Part shown: positions 8,353 through 17,040 of the stretch, one piece after another
How positions within the stretch are numbered: position 1 is the stretch's first letter
How the letters are laid out: each line of letters begins with the position of its first letter
Source of the DNA: Catenuloplanes atrovinosus
GTDB lineage: Bacteria > Actinomycetota > Actinomycetes > Mycobacteriales > Micromonosporaceae
Length of the DNA stretch: 64,000 nt
Direction of reading: 5' to 3'
NCBI RefSeq assembly: GCF_031458235.1
Contig: NZ_JAVDYB010000001.1
Coordinates: 4,485,001 to 4,549,000, forward strand
Translations under genes and position numbers: made by a program
Notes under the pieces: model-generated
Seen by the model: the letters and a program-made list of their open reading frames with translations, nothing else
What the model was told of the DNA's origin: nothing
The model's database searches: none

Positions 8353-8395
8353 TTGGTAAAGCCAACTTAGCCAACCTGGGTTTGGATGTCAAAGT
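8353..8395. promoter_or_regulatory. Divergent promoter with TTGG/CCAA half-sites
   Basis: The 86-base gap between the crotonase and HxlR genes contains TTGG-N5-CCAA (8353-8365), then another CCAA and TTTGG within the next 25 bases, in an AT-richer stretch. Repeated half-sites here are the likely binding place of the HxlR protein, giving autoregulation and control of the crotonase. Confidence 0.4.
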
Positions 8396-8411
8396 GAGCT
8401 ATGCTGCGGGC

Positions 8412-8852
8412 ATGTCACCGAGGAACCCGCCGGAGCTGTGCTCGATGGCCCGCGCCCTGGACGTGGTGGGCGACCGCTGGACCTTCCTGATCCTGCGCGA
8501 GGCCATGGCGGGCAGCCGGCGGTTCTCCGAGTTCCGCGCCGCGCTGGGCATCTCCACCGACGTGCTCGCGGCGCGGTTGGCCGCCCTCGTCGGCTCCGGG
8601 GTGCTGGAGCGCAGCAGGTACCAGCAGGCGGGCAGCAGACCACGGGACGAGTACGTGCTGACGACGGCCGGCCGGCAACTCGTCGTCGTCCTGGCCTCGC
8701 TGCAACAGTGGGGTGACGCGCACGCGCCCGGCTCGATCCCGTCCATCCGGTTCACCGACGAGGCCGGCGAGCCCGTGCACGTCGGCTTCCTCAACGACGC
8801 CGGCGTTCCCATCGACGACACCGAGGTACACGCGCGGCGGCCCGGCCGCTGA
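8412..8852 (+). CDS. HxlR-family transcriptional regulator
   Basis: 146 residues. The signature of the family is clear: an N-terminal Cys (PPELCSMARALDVVGDRW), then TFLILREAM, the winged-helix RRFSEFRAALGIS and a wing reading DEYVLTTAGRQL. HxlR proteins are dimeric winged-helix regulators, often sensing electrophiles or redox through the N-terminal Cys. The ATG at 8412 places this Cys near residue 10. Divergent to the enoyl-CoA hydratase, its probable target. A strong hairpin follows its stop. Confidence 0.9.
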   Translation: MSPRNPPELCSMARALDVVGDRWTFLILREAMAGSRRFSEFRAALGISTDVLAARLAALVGSGVLERSRYQQAGSRPRDEYVLTTAGRQLVVVLASLQQWGDAHAPGSIPSIRFTDEAGEPVHVGFLNDAGVPIDDTEVHARRPGR

Positions 8853-8858
8853 ACCGAA

Positions 8859-8892
8859 CCGCCCGGCCCGGTGGCGACACCGGGCCGGGCGG
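8859..8892. terminator. Bidirectional hairpin terminator
   Basis: A perfect 14-bp inverted repeat, CCGCCCGGCCCGGT (8859-8872) and its complement (8879-8892), with a 6-base loop, fills the gap between the convergent HxlR gene and flavin monooxygenase gene. There is no U-tract, as is common in actinomycetes. Confidence 0.8.
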
Positions 8893-8909
8893 CTACTCAG
8901 GGTCCCTGG

Positions 8910-10136
8910 TCAGCGGCGGGCGGGCGCCTCGAAGTCCGGCAGGGTGAGCGCCGTGTGGGCCGGCCGGGGTGGCGGGGACGGCATGGCGCTGAGCCGGCGC
9001 AGCCGATCGTTGCGCTGCTCCAGTGCCTCGGGGGTGGCCGGGAACAGCGTTCCCCCGCCCGCCCCGGCCAGCGCCTGGTTGAGGGTTACGAACTCGCGGG
9101 TGGCCCGCTCGTAGGCGGCGAACCCCGTGGCGTGGTCCTGATCGGCCAGTGAGCCGGCCAGCATGTACGCGCCGACGAGCGCCAGGCTGGTGCCCTGTCC
9201 GGTGAGGAACGACGGCGCGTACGCGGCGTCGCCCAGCACCGCGACCCGGCCACTGGACCAGCGGGGCATGCGGATCTGTGCGACCGCGTCGAAGAACACG
9301 TCGTCCGCGTCGCGCAGGGCGGCCAGCATGCCCGGGATCTCCCAGCCTGCGTCCGCGAAGATCTCGCTGATCAGGCCGGTCTGGGCCGCCCGGGTCGGGA
9401 ACGCGTCGAAGGGTGGCTCCGGCCGTGCGAAGGTGAGGAAGGCGTGGACCTCCCGCTGGCCGCCGACGGCGTAGAGGGCCGCCGCTCTGCCCGGGGTGTT
9501 CCACATGACGGTCTCGGAGTCGAGGCCGAGGGTGTTGCGCATGGTGAACACGGCGAAGCAGTAGCCGAGGTAGTGGTGGAACCGCGCCTCGGGGCCGAAG
9601 ACCATCTCGCGGGTACGGGAGTGCATCCCGTCGGCGGCGAACACCATGTCGAACCGCCGCCGGCCGCCGCCGTGGAACGTGACCTCGGCACCGTCACCCG
9701 CCTGGTCGATGGTGGCGATGGAGTCGTCGAACAGGAACTCCACGTCGTCGCGAACGGCCTCGTAGAGGGCGGCGGTCAGCTCGCCGCGTGGCACCTCCAG
9801 GTCGTTTCCGGTGACGCCGCCGGTGACGGAGTGCGGGTGGAGCGACGCCACCTGCTGGCCGTCGCCGCCGAGGAAGGTGAGCCGGCGCAGGTCGATGTGC
9901 GCGTCCCGCAGCCGCGGCAGGAGCCCCATCCTGCGCAGGACCTCGATGGCGGTTCCGCGCACGTCGATGGGGTAACCGCCGCTCCGCGGCGCGCCGGCCC
10001 TCTCCACGACCGTGACGGCGTACCCGTAGCGGTTCAGCCAGTACGCGAGGGTCGGTCCCGCGATGCTGGCCCCGGAGACAAGGACCGTGCGCCGGGGGGT
10101 GGCCGACCCCTCCGCCGGCTGGCTGGTGCGGCTCAC
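8910..10136 (-). CDS. FAD-dependent monooxygenase (aromatic hydroxylase / TetX-like)
   Basis: 408 residues. The N-terminal Rossmann motif GASIAGPTLAYWLNRYG leads to VVERAG. The second FAD motif GDAAYAPSFLTGQGTSLA lies near residue 300, and a DG-type motif (FAADGMHSRTRE) lies between, giving a complete group A flavoprotein monooxygenase. GTG start 10136 overlaps the MFS stop (GTGA), so it is translationally coupled to the exporter. Last gene of the six-gene operon. Enzymes of this type next to exporters often modify an antibiotic or aromatic compound; whether this is resistance or metabolism is not visible here. Confidence 0.85.
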   Translation of the reverse strand: MSRTSQPAEGSATPRRTVLVSGASIAGPTLAYWLNRYGYAVTVVERAGAPRSGGYPIDVRGTAIEVLRRMGLLPRLRDAHIDLRRLTFLGGDGQQVASLHPHSVTGGVTGNDLEVPRGELTAALYEAVRDDVEFLFDDSIATIDQAGDGAEVTFHGGGRRRFDMVFAADGMHSRTREMVFGPEARFHHYLGYCFAVFTMRNTLGLDSETVMWNTPGRAAALYAVGGQREVHAFLTFARPEPPFDAFPTRAAQTGLISEIFADAGWEIPGMLAALRDADDVFFDAVAQIRMPRWSSGRVAVLGDAAYAPSFLTGQGTSLALVGAYMLAGSLADQDHATGFAAYERATREFVTLNQALAGAGGGTLFPATPEALEQRNDRLRRLSAMPSPPPRPAHTALTLPDFEAPARR

Positions 10137-11533
10137 TCCTTGGCTCCTTTGCTCATGGTGCGGATGACGAACAGGGACAGCGTCGTCACGGCGGCGGCCA
10201 TGACGAAGCTGGTGACGAAGGCCGACTCGGCCGGGACGTCCGACCCGGCGGGGATCGACGCGGTCAGCAGCGCGCCGCTGAACTGGACGCCCACCGCGAA
10301 CCCGAGTACGCGAGTGACCAGCACCAGGCTCGTGGCGATGCCGGTGTCGTTCTGATCGACGGACGTGGCGGTGCTGGTCACCATCGCGGTGACGCAGAGG
10401 CCGTTGGCGAGCGCGATCAGCGCCTTGCCGGCGACGACCTGCCAGACGGCGGTGTGGACGAGGGCCAGACCGAGGAGGCCGGCGACCAGGAGCACGACCC
10501 CGGCGGTGACCACGAACCGCGCGCCGAAGCGCCGTGCGCCGATTCCGGCGATCGGCCCGGCCAGCGTCGCGGCGATCGTGCCGGGCAGCAGGAAGAAGCC
10601 GATCGCGGTGGCGCTGGCCCCGAACCCGTACGCGTCGCTGGGAAGCGCGAGCAACTGCGGCACGAGGTAGACCGGTGTCGCGGTGCCCACGCAGATCACG
10701 AAGGTCAGCACGCAGGATTTCCACACCGCGGGCCGGGCGAGCATACGCAGGTCGACCATGGGCGAGGCCACCCGCCGCTCGACGATGATCCACCCGGTCA
10801 CGAAGGCGGCCAGCAGCACGACGAGCCCGCCGAGCACGACCGGCTGCGCGGCGGCGAGGTCGGGCGCCAGGGCGAGCACGAGCATGAGCGTGACCAGCGT
10901 TCCGCAGAGCAGCGCCAGGCCGGGCCAGTCGATACCGCCGCCGTCCGAGCGGCCCGGAGGGTCCGGCGGGAACAGCTTGCCGACCAGCGCGGTGGCCGCT
11001 ATGACGACGATGGTCGGCAGCGCGAACATCCAGTGCCGGGAAAGGCCCTCCGCGACGGGTCCGGCCATCAGCGTTCCGGCCATCCCGCCGCCCACGAAGA
11101 GGCCGCTGACCAGGCCGATGGCGACCTTCGACTCTCCCGCCGGGAGGTGTTTGCGCATCAGGATGAACGACAGGGGCAGCGCACCGACCATGGCACCCTG
11201 CAGCACCTGACCGGCCAGCAGCACAGGAAGGTTCGGCGCGAGGGCGGAGATGAGCCCGCCGGCCGAGACCAACGCCATCAGCCGGACCAGCACCAGTTTC
11301 CCGCCGTAGCGGTCACCGAACTTGCCGGCGATCGGGGTGATGAGCGCGCCGGTGATGAGCAGCACGATGCTGAGCAGCGCCCCTTCGGCGGGCGACATGT
11401 CCAGCTCGCGCTGCAGCAGCGGCAGCGTGGGCGTCACCACCGATTCCAGCGCGCCGGTCGCGAGCGCCAGCAGGCCGACGGCGGCGACCGCGGCCTTCCC
11501 GATGCGGACGGAGGGATCGAGGGTTGTCGTCAT
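10133..11533 (-). CDS. MFS drug-efflux transporter (DHA2-type)
   Basis: 466 residues with about 13-14 predicted membrane helices. LATGALESVVTPTLPLLQRE is in the first helix region, GKFGDRYGGK follows as the A-like loop motif, and GMAGTLMAGPVAEGL lies in helix 5 as motif C, the antiporter signature. It resembles EmrB/QacA-type proton-driven exporters, although the sequence is somewhat short for 14 helices. Coupled by GTGA overlap to the downstream monooxygenase and 33 bases after the DUF1275 gene. The substrate may be the product handled by the operon's enzymes. Confidence 0.85.
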   Translation of the reverse strand: MTTTLDPSVRIGKAAVAAVGLLALATGALESVVTPTLPLLQRELDMSPAEGALLSIVLLITGALITPIAGKFGDRYGGKLVLVRLMALVSAGGLISALAPNLPVLLAGQVLQGAMVGALPLSFILMRKHLPAGESKVAIGLVSGLFVGGGMAGTLMAGPVAEGLSRHWMFALPTIVVIAATALVGKLFPPDPPGRSDGGGIDWPGLALLCGTLVTLMLVLALAPDLAAAQPVVLGGLVVLLAAFVTGWIIVERRVASPMVDLRMLARPAVWKSCVLTFVICVGTATPVYLVPQLLALPSDAYGFGASATAIGFFLLPGTIAATLAGPIAGIGARRFGARFVVTAGVVLLVAGLLGLALVHTAVWQVVAGKALIALANGLCVTAMVTSTATSVDQNDTGIATSLVLVTRVLGFAVGVQFSGALLTASIPAGSDVPAESAFVTSFVMAAAVTTLSLFVIRTMSKGAKE

Positions 11534-11566
11534 GAGTCTCCTCTTCGTCGAGGTGGAGCGGAGTCT

Positions 11567-12301
11567 TCACCGGGAGGCACGAACGCGTGGCCCGGCTTCG
11601 TCCCGGTGTGTCGTGCCGGGGGGTGTGGAGTCGTCGCCGGGGCGCACGAACGCGTGGCCCAGCGCGGTCACGGTCAGGGCGACGACGGCGGCCGTCGCGA
11701 CCGCGACGCTCTCGTGCACCCGGCACAGTGCGGCTCCGGTGATCGCGCCGAGAACGAGCAGCGCCACCGCCGCGCACCGGCGCAGTGCTCCCCGGCCGCG
11801 GGCGGCGCCGAGCCGGGAGTCGGCCGCGAGGCCGGTCAGGGTGGAGGTGACGACCACAGTGGTGACGTCCTTCACCGCCAGGTGGCGGGCCGTGGCGGCC
11901 TGCATCCCCATGGCGAGCGCGAGTGACGCCGCCATCACCAGGCGGGTACGGGCGCCGTTAACCCCGGTCGCGTACACGCCGATCGCCGTGGCGGTCAGGA
12001 GCAGCCCGACGCCGCCCAGCAGGGCCGTGCACCGGCGGCTCCAGCCCGCGGCGGAGTCGCGGAGGACCCGCCCGGCGATGGCCGCTCCGGCGAGGAAGGT
12101 CACCAGCGCGGCCGCGGGCCCGAGCACAGGCAGCCCGGTGCCGGGCACGGCCGCCATCCCGAGGATGACCACGTTGCCCGTCATGTTGCCCGCGAACACC
12201 TGGTCCAGGCGCAGGTAACCGACGGCGTCGACGACGCCCGTGACGAACGTGAGGGCCAGCATCAGACCCAGTGGGGTGACGCGGGCCGCGGGGACGCTCA
12301 T
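11567..12301 (-). CDS. YoaK/DUF1275 family membrane protein
   Basis: 244 residues, six hydrophobic segments. The family signature GVVDAVGYLRLDQVFAGNMT followed by GNVVILG is at residues ~20-45, and a later MGMQAATARHLAVKDVTTVV fits the second half. Function of the family is not established; transport is suspected. The ATG at 12301 overlaps the stop of the gamma-glutamyltransferase (ATGA), so both are translated together. The C-terminal 20 residues are Arg/Asp-rich and cytoplasmic. Confidence 0.85.
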   Translation of the reverse strand: MSVPAARVTPLGLMLALTFVTGVVDAVGYLRLDQVFAGNMTGNVVILGMAAVPGTGLPVLGPAAALVTFLAGAAIAGRVLRDSAAGWSRRCTALLGGVGLLLTATAIGVYATGVNGARTRLVMAASLALAMGMQAATARHLAVKDVTTVVVTSTLTGLAADSRLGAARGRGALRRCAAVALLVLGAITGAALCRVHESVAVATAAVVALTVTALGHAFVRPGDDSTPPGTTHRDEAGPRVRASR

Positions 12302-14079
12302 CGGCCGGCCGCGTAGCCCTGCGCGCCGCGTGGGTTCGCGGCCGCCTGGAGGACGCCGGTGGCCGGGTCGCGGGTGACGGCCGACAGCCGGCCCTGGCTC
12401 CACGGGCCGGAAACGGTGACGTCGTGGCCGCGGGCGCGCAGCCCGTCGATGACCTCCCGGCCCGCCCGCTCCTCGATCACCAGACCGTTCGGGGTCCACG
12501 TCCGCGGCCAGAACGAACTCGGCACCGCGGTGGTGTGGAACGCGGGCGCGTCGATCGCCTGCTGCGGGTCTGATCCGAAGACCAGCGTGCGTACCAGATA
12601 GATCAGTTGCCACTGGTCCTGCTGGTCGCCACCGGGGGTGCCGAGCGCGGCCACCGCGAGGCCGTCGCGCAGCAACAGCGTCGGTGTCAACGTCGTGCGG
12701 GGCCGCCGCCCCGGGGCCAGGCGCGACGGCGCGGCCGGGTCCAGCCAGGTCATTTGGAGCCGGGTGCCCAGCGCGAAACCGAGTTCCGGCACCGTGGGAG
12801 AGGACTGGAGCCATCCACCCGACGGCGTCGCGGAGATCAGGTTTCCCCATCGGTCGACGACGTCGAGGTGGCAGGTGTCGCCCCGGGTCTCCCCGGTCTG
12901 CTGGACGGTGGGCTCGCCGACGCCGACGGCCGGCGTGGCCGGCTCACGCGTGACGAGGGGTGGCCGGTACGGCGGGACGCCGATGTCGCCGGGCCGGAAC
13001 TCGGTCGACGCGGCCGGGCCGATCAGGCCCGCGCGCTCCCGGCTGTACCGGGGGGACAGCAGACGGCCGAGGACCGAGTCCGCCTCGTCCGGATCGAGAT
13101 GGCCGTAGTACGCCTCCCGGTCCGCCATCGCCAGCTTCAGGGCCTCGACGATGGTGTGGACGCCCTCGGCGGTCGACGGATCGATCTGCTCGTCGCCGAA
13201 GTGGCCGAGGATGGTGAGGGCCTGCAGCAGCACCGGGCCCTGCGACCACAGGCCCGCCTTCGCCACCGTGACGCCGCGGAACTCCGCGGTCACCGCGGGC
13301 TCCAGCGACGGTACGAAGTCGGCGAAGTCGGCCGCGGTGATGACCCCGGCGTGGTCGCGGCCGTCGGAGTGCCGGTGCGGTACGGAGGCGAAGTCCTCGA
13401 CGGCCGCCGCCACGAATCCCGTTCGCCAGGCCGCACGTGCCGCGGCGATCCGCGAGGTTCTCGTCCCGCCCACCCCGGCGTTGATGAGCCGGCGCAGGGT
13501 CCGGGCGTAGACGGCGTTGGTCAGGGTCTCGTACGGCGCAGGGACGTGCCCGCCGGGCATCCACTGCGCGTACGACGTGGGCCAGTGCGATCGAAACAAT
13601 TCCTCCACTGTGGACAACGTGTGTGCTAGCTGGGGCACGACCGGAACGCCGCGCTCCGCATAGCCGATCGCGTAGTCCAGCACGTCGGCCAGTTCCCAGG
13701 TCCCCAACTCGGCCAGCAGCCAGAGCCAGGAGTCGACGGCGCCGGGCACGGCGGCGGCGAGCGCGCCCGCACCGGGCACCCGGTTCAGCCCCCGGGCCCG
13801 GAAATGCTCGATGGTGGCGCCGTGCGGCGCGTGTCCCTGCCCGGCCAGCACACGCGGGGCGGGATCGGCCGCGGTGGCGAGCACGGCGACGAGGTCCCCG
13901 CCGGGCCCGTTGAGGTGCGGTTCGGCGACGTGCAGCACGAAGGCGCCGGCCGTGGCCGCGTCGAACGCGTTGCCGCCGCGCTCCAGCACCGACTGAGCCG
14001 TCGCGGACGCCAGCCAGTGCGTCGAGGCGCACATGCCGAAGGACCCGCGCAGCGTGGGGCGCGTCTGATGAGTGGCCAT
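12298..14079 (-). CDS. Gamma-glutamyltransferase family protein (Ntn hydrolase)
   Basis: 593 residues, the usual length of a GGT proenzyme. The nucleophile Thr lies in GDTCHLDVVDRWGN, the start of the small subunit after autocleavage; a SGGW segment follows and a large-subunit stretch ERGGNAFDAATAGAFVLHV lies near residue 35. No signal peptide is seen, so it should be cytoplasmic, unlike periplasmic GGT. I chose the ATG at 14079 because GGAAGG sits 8 bases upstream; the GTG at 14088 would place that site next to the start codon. It may hydrolyse or transfer a gamma-glutamyl or other acyl group (some relatives are cephalosporin or amide hydrolases). Coupled to DUF1275. Confidence 0.85.
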   Translation of the reverse strand: MATHQTRPTLRGSFGMCASTHWLASATAQSVLERGGNAFDAATAGAFVLHVAEPHLNGPGGDLVAVLATAADPAPRVLAGQGHAPHGATIEHFRARGLNRVPGAGALAAAVPGAVDSWLWLLAELGTWELADVLDYAIGYAERGVPVVPQLAHTLSTVEELFRSHWPTSYAQWMPGGHVPAPYETLTNAVYARTLRRLINAGVGGTRTSRIAAARAAWRTGFVAAAVEDFASVPHRHSDGRDHAGVITAADFADFVPSLEPAVTAEFRGVTVAKAGLWSQGPVLLQALTILGHFGDEQIDPSTAEGVHTIVEALKLAMADREAYYGHLDPDEADSVLGRLLSPRYSRERAGLIGPAASTEFRPGDIGVPPYRPPLVTREPATPAVGVGEPTVQQTGETRGDTCHLDVVDRWGNLISATPSGGWLQSSPTVPELGFALGTRLQMTWLDPAAPSRLAPGRRPRTTLTPTLLLRDGLAVAALGTPGGDQQDQWQLIYLVRTLVFGSDPQQAIDAPAFHTTAVPSSFWPRTWTPNGLVIEERAGREVIDGLRARGHDVTVSGPWSQGRLSAVTRDPATGVLQAAANPRGAQGYAAGR

Positions 14080-14115
14080 CTCAGTCACCTTCCGTTCATA
14101 CGGTGCATGCCGGGC

Positions 14116-15228
14116 TCAGGCCCTGTGGTGGGTGGCATGGTGGGCGGCCAGCACGTCGCCGCCGAAGTCGTTCTCGGGATCGCGCCACACGGCGTGCGCG
14201 TGATTGGCACCGCGGTGGATGTTGGTCCACTCGATGAGCAGCCGTGGACCCTGCAGGCGGTAGTAGTGCGGCTCGCCCGGCGCGGTGGAGCCGGCCCAGG
14301 CCAGGTGCACCGCGTCCAGCGTGGCCGGGTCGTCGTAGTGACGCAGCGGCGACACCCCCGCCGGGACCCGGTCCAGGTATGTGCCGAGGAGCGCGCGCAT
14401 CAGTTCGCGCTGGCCGCCGTCGAGGTCGGCGCCCGGCACGCCCTTGGGCGCCGGGGTGACCGTCACCGCCTGCAGGCTCGCGCCGTCGAGCCCGGTGACC
14501 GGGTGATCGGCCCGGTCCGGCACGTGCGGGCCGGGGCGCCAGAGATCGGCGCGTCGCACCACACGACCGTCGACCCGGGCGCTGTTGCCGGTCGCGATGT
14601 CGTTCGGCGCGCGGGCCAGCAGGACCGCGCGCTCGGCGAGGCCGGGGCGAAGGGACCGGACCAGCTCGCGGGCCAGGTCCTCGGCGGTACCCAGCGGCCG
14701 TAGCGTCGCGCCGCCCAGGAGCGGCGACACGGCCGGGTCCGCGCCGAGAAAGCACGGCGTGGTGGAGACGACCCGCCCGTCCACGACGAGGTTGTTGAGC
14801 GACACGTGGTGGCCGCCGAACCGCCAGCCCCACGGCTGCGAGCCGCCGGGCTCGCCGAAGACCCGCAGGTAGTACATGCCGGGGTCACGAGTGCGCTCCC
14901 GTCCCCAGTTCACCGCGAAGTCCTCGGCGCGGTCGAGCACGTTCTCCAGACCGAGCACGGTGGTGACGGTGGTGTATCCGGCCTCGGACAGTCCGGTCGC
15001 GAGCAGCCGCATGACCAGCCGATGCTGGGCGGGCCGTTGCTGGTGAAAGGTCAGGCCGCCGTGGTCGGTGGGGGTGTAGAACCAGCGGGTGCGTTCGGTC
15101 TCGGCCGCGGCGCCGGCGCCCGGCGACGGCCATGCCGCGACCCGGCGCTGATCCGGGTCGAGGGAGTCCAGCCACTGCCGGGCCGCCTCGGCCATGTGCT
15201 CCGCGACCTGGCGGCGGGGATCCGTCAC
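14116..15228 (-). CDS. DUF3500 family protein
   Basis: 370 residues recognised by motifs typical of DUF3500: an N-terminal helical start with FYTPTDHGGLTF, then GWRFGGHHVSLN in the middle and WTNIHRGANHAHAVWRDP near the end. Conserved His residues (GGHH, NHAHAVWRDP) suggest a metal or catalytic role, but I know of no established activity. Start ATG 15228 overlaps the stop of the alpha/beta hydrolase by four bases. It stands between hydrolases and GGT in the operon, so a role in degrading the same substrate is likely. Confidence 0.8.
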   Translation of the reverse strand: MTDPRRQVAEHMAEAARQWLDSLDPDQRRVAAWPSPGAGAAAETERTRWFYTPTDHGGLTFHQQRPAQHRLVMRLLATGLSEAGYTTVTTVLGLENVLDRAEDFAVNWGRERTRDPGMYYLRVFGEPGGSQPWGWRFGGHHVSLNNLVVDGRVVSTTPCFLGADPAVSPLLGGATLRPLGTAEDLARELVRSLRPGLAERAVLLARAPNDIATGNSARVDGRVVRRADLWRPGPHVPDRADHPVTGLDGASLQAVTVTPAPKGVPGADLDGGQRELMRALLGTYLDRVPAGVSPLRHYDDPATLDAVHLAWAGSTAPGEPHYYRLQGPRLLIEWTNIHRGANHAHAVWRDPENDFGGDVLAAHHATHHRA

Positions 15229-16049
15229 GGCCGCGCCGCCGCATCGGTCGCGTCCACGCCGATGAACTCGCGGACCCAGCGGGCGACCTGGTCGGCGAAC
15301 TCCACCGCGATCCCGTGTCGTCCGTTCTCGATCGACCGCAATTCGGCGTACGGCATTCGCTCCTCCATCAACAGGGCGCCGGCGTAGGGCGCCAGCCGGT
15401 CCGCCGTGCCGTGCACGATCAGGGTGGGCGCGGTGATCTCGCGGAGCCGGTCGCGGACCTCGTGCTGCCGGGCGGCCTCGTGGCGGCGGGCGTGCTGATC
15501 GGGGTCGCGCGCCGCGAGCGTCCGGACCGGTCCGGCCCGCATCGAATCCTGTCCGTCCGGAGTGAAGAGGAAGTCGCCGGTCGCCCGTGCCCGCTCATCG
15601 GAGGTCATCAGCCGCAGACTGTTGATCACCCTGCTGCCCAGCGCGGAACTCGGCGTGGTGGCGACCAGGATCAGGGAGACGACCCGGCCCGGATGCCGCA
15701 ACGCGACGTGTTGCGCGACCGCGCCGCCGAAGGAGGTCCCCAGCAGGTGCGCGCGGTCGAGGCCCAGGGCGTCGAGCAGGTCGGCGAGGTCGTCGGCGAG
15801 GACCTCCAGCGTGTACGGGACCGGCGGGTTCACGGTGATCCCCGAGTCGCGCTGGTCGTAGGAGATCGTCCGGATTCCGCCGCCGAGTAGCTCACGGAGC
15901 GTCCGAAACTGGGTCCGGTCGCCCTCGTCGCCGTGCACGAGCAGCAGCGGCGCACCGTCGCCGCCGTCGTCGATGATCCCGACGGTGAGTTCACCCGCCT
16001 GTACGGTGGACCCGCTCGGTCGGGGGGACCCCTGATCTGTCCGCCGCAT
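15225..16049 (-). CDS. Alpha/beta hydrolase
   Basis: 274 residues from the ATG at 16049, which has AAGGAGG 8 bases upstream; an earlier ATG at 16103 would add a poor leader and overlap the promoter palindrome. LLLVHGDEGDRTQF gives the oxyanion turn, LLGTSFGGAVAQ the nucleophile elbow (Ser in GTSFGG), TLIVHGTADRLAPY the acid region and NGRHGIAVE the catalytic His. It is like lactone or ester hydrolases (3-oxoadipate enol-lactonase-like, proline iminopeptidase-like). First gene of the six-gene operon that ends with the monooxygenase at 8910. Confidence 0.85.
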   Translation of the reverse strand: MRRTDQGSPRPSGSTVQAGELTVGIIDDGGDGAPLLLVHGDEGDRTQFRTLRELLGGGIRTISYDQRDSGITVNPPVPYTLEVLADDLADLLDALGLDRAHLLGTSFGGAVAQHVALRHPGRVVSLILVATTPSSALGSRVINSLRLMTSDERARATGDFLFTPDGQDSMRAGPVRTLAARDPDQHARRHEAARQHEVRDRLREITAPTLIVHGTADRLAPYAGALLMEERMPYAELRSIENGRHGIAVEFADQVARWVREFIGVDATDAAARP

Positions 16050-16080
16050 CGTGACGGCCTCCTTGCCGTTACAAATAGGA

Positions 16081-16097
16081 GAAATAAGCATTATTTC
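16081..16097. promoter_or_regulatory. Perfect 17-bp palindrome in operon promoter
   Basis: GAAATAA-GCA-TTATTTC is a perfect inverted repeat with 7-bp arms in an AT-rich patch, 32 bases upstream of the first gene of the minus-strand operon (start 16049). Size and place fit a repressor operator that would shut the six-gene operon; the TetR protein encoded at 16334-16951 is the nearest candidate binder. Confidence 0.6.
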
Positions 16098-16183
16098 GGA
16101 CAAGGTTATTACCAGCTTTGGCGGTGCGGTCCGCCGTCGATCGAGCGCCGCGGCAGCGCCGGGCCGGCGGTGCGAGAGCGCCG

Positions 16184-16205
16184 CTTCCCTGCTCGTGCAG
16201 GGAAG
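16184..16205. terminator. Hairpin after the TetR operon
   Basis: CTTCCCTGC (16184-16192) and GCAGGGAAG (16197-16205) form a perfect 9-bp stem with a TCGT loop. It lies ~130 bases beyond the TetR stop, in a 215-base gap without genes, and is the only clear hairpin there. Confidence 0.5.
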
Positions 16206-16333
16206 AGCCCGCCCTCATGGTGAGCGCCGTGCGGGCGTGCCGGTTCACGCGCGCCGGGTACGGCGAGCGGGGCCCTCGGTGCTGAAGGGCGCCGCCTGCG
16301 GCACCCACGCCGGACCGCGTGCGAGGTGGGCCG

Positions 16334-16951
16334 TCAGCCCGCCCGCGCCCACCCGCGCAGGGCGCCCAAGTAAGCCTCGCTCAGCCTGGCGACGACCTCG
16401 CGCCGCGACAGATGCGTCTCCCGCAGCAGGTCTTGCACCTCTCGCGGGTCAAAGATGATGTTGCAGAGGAAGAGGGCGTACTCCAGCATCTCCGCCGGAG
16501 CGTCGATGTCGTCCAGCAGGCCCCGCACCGGCTCGCTCCAGGCGTCGCGGGTCGCGGCGATAGTCTCGTTGCCGCTGTGCAGCCGCTCCAGGTAACCCCG
16601 TCGCGATCGCAACCGCACCAGCGCCGCGCCGTGCTCGCCGAGCAGATCCATCCACTTGTTCACGACGGCGTCGAACAGCGGCCGCCCCTGAGCCGACGAC
16701 GTCACGCTGAACTCGCGGAGTTCCTCGACGACGCTGAGCACATAGGCCTCGAGCGCCTCCTCAACCGAGGAGTAGTACCGGTATGCGGTGGCCGGGCCGA
16801 TCTCCGCGCGAGACGCGACCGCCTGCATGGTGAGCTGGTCGGGCGACTCCCGGGCCAGCTGGCCGACCGCCTCGAGGAGACGGCGGCGGTTGCGGCGGGT
16901 GTCGCTGCGCAGCTTCTGGCCACCACCCGGGGGGGCCTGCCGGTCGGCCAC
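16334..16951 (-). CDS. TetR/AcrR-family transcriptional regulator
   Basis: 205 residues. The N-terminal TetR helix-turn-helix reads RRRLLEAVGQLARE, TMQAVASRAEIGPATAYRYY, with YRYYSS as the recognition-helix end. The remainder is a helical ligand domain. GTG 16951 is the start, with GGAGGAGG directly upstream. It follows the aminotransferase by 89 bases on the same strand and may be co-transcribed; it is the most likely controller of both its own operon and the neighbouring six-gene operon. Confidence 0.85.
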   Translation of the reverse strand: MADRQAPPGGGQKLRSDTRRNRRRLLEAVGQLARESPDQLTMQAVASRAEIGPATAYRYYSSVEEALEAYVLSVVEELREFSVTSSAQGRPLFDAVVNKWMDLLGEHGAALVRLRSRRGYLERLHSGNETIAATRDAWSEPVRGLLDDIDAPAEMLEYALFLCNIIFDPREVQDLLRETHLSRREVVARLSEAYLGALRGWARAG

Positions 16952-17040
16952 GAGCCTCCTCCACCTCGTCGACGTGCGGGCACAGGGTATCGCCTTCGGA
17001 GAGGTAGCCGGCCGTCCGGGCGCGTGGCGAACGTTCGGCG

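Noticed and set aside
10454-11926. 490-codon plus-strand frame opposite the MFS gene
   Set aside because: Composition (runs of Asp, Gly, His, Arg, Gln) is typical of the reverse of membrane-helix codons; the minus strand codes for a clear transporter.
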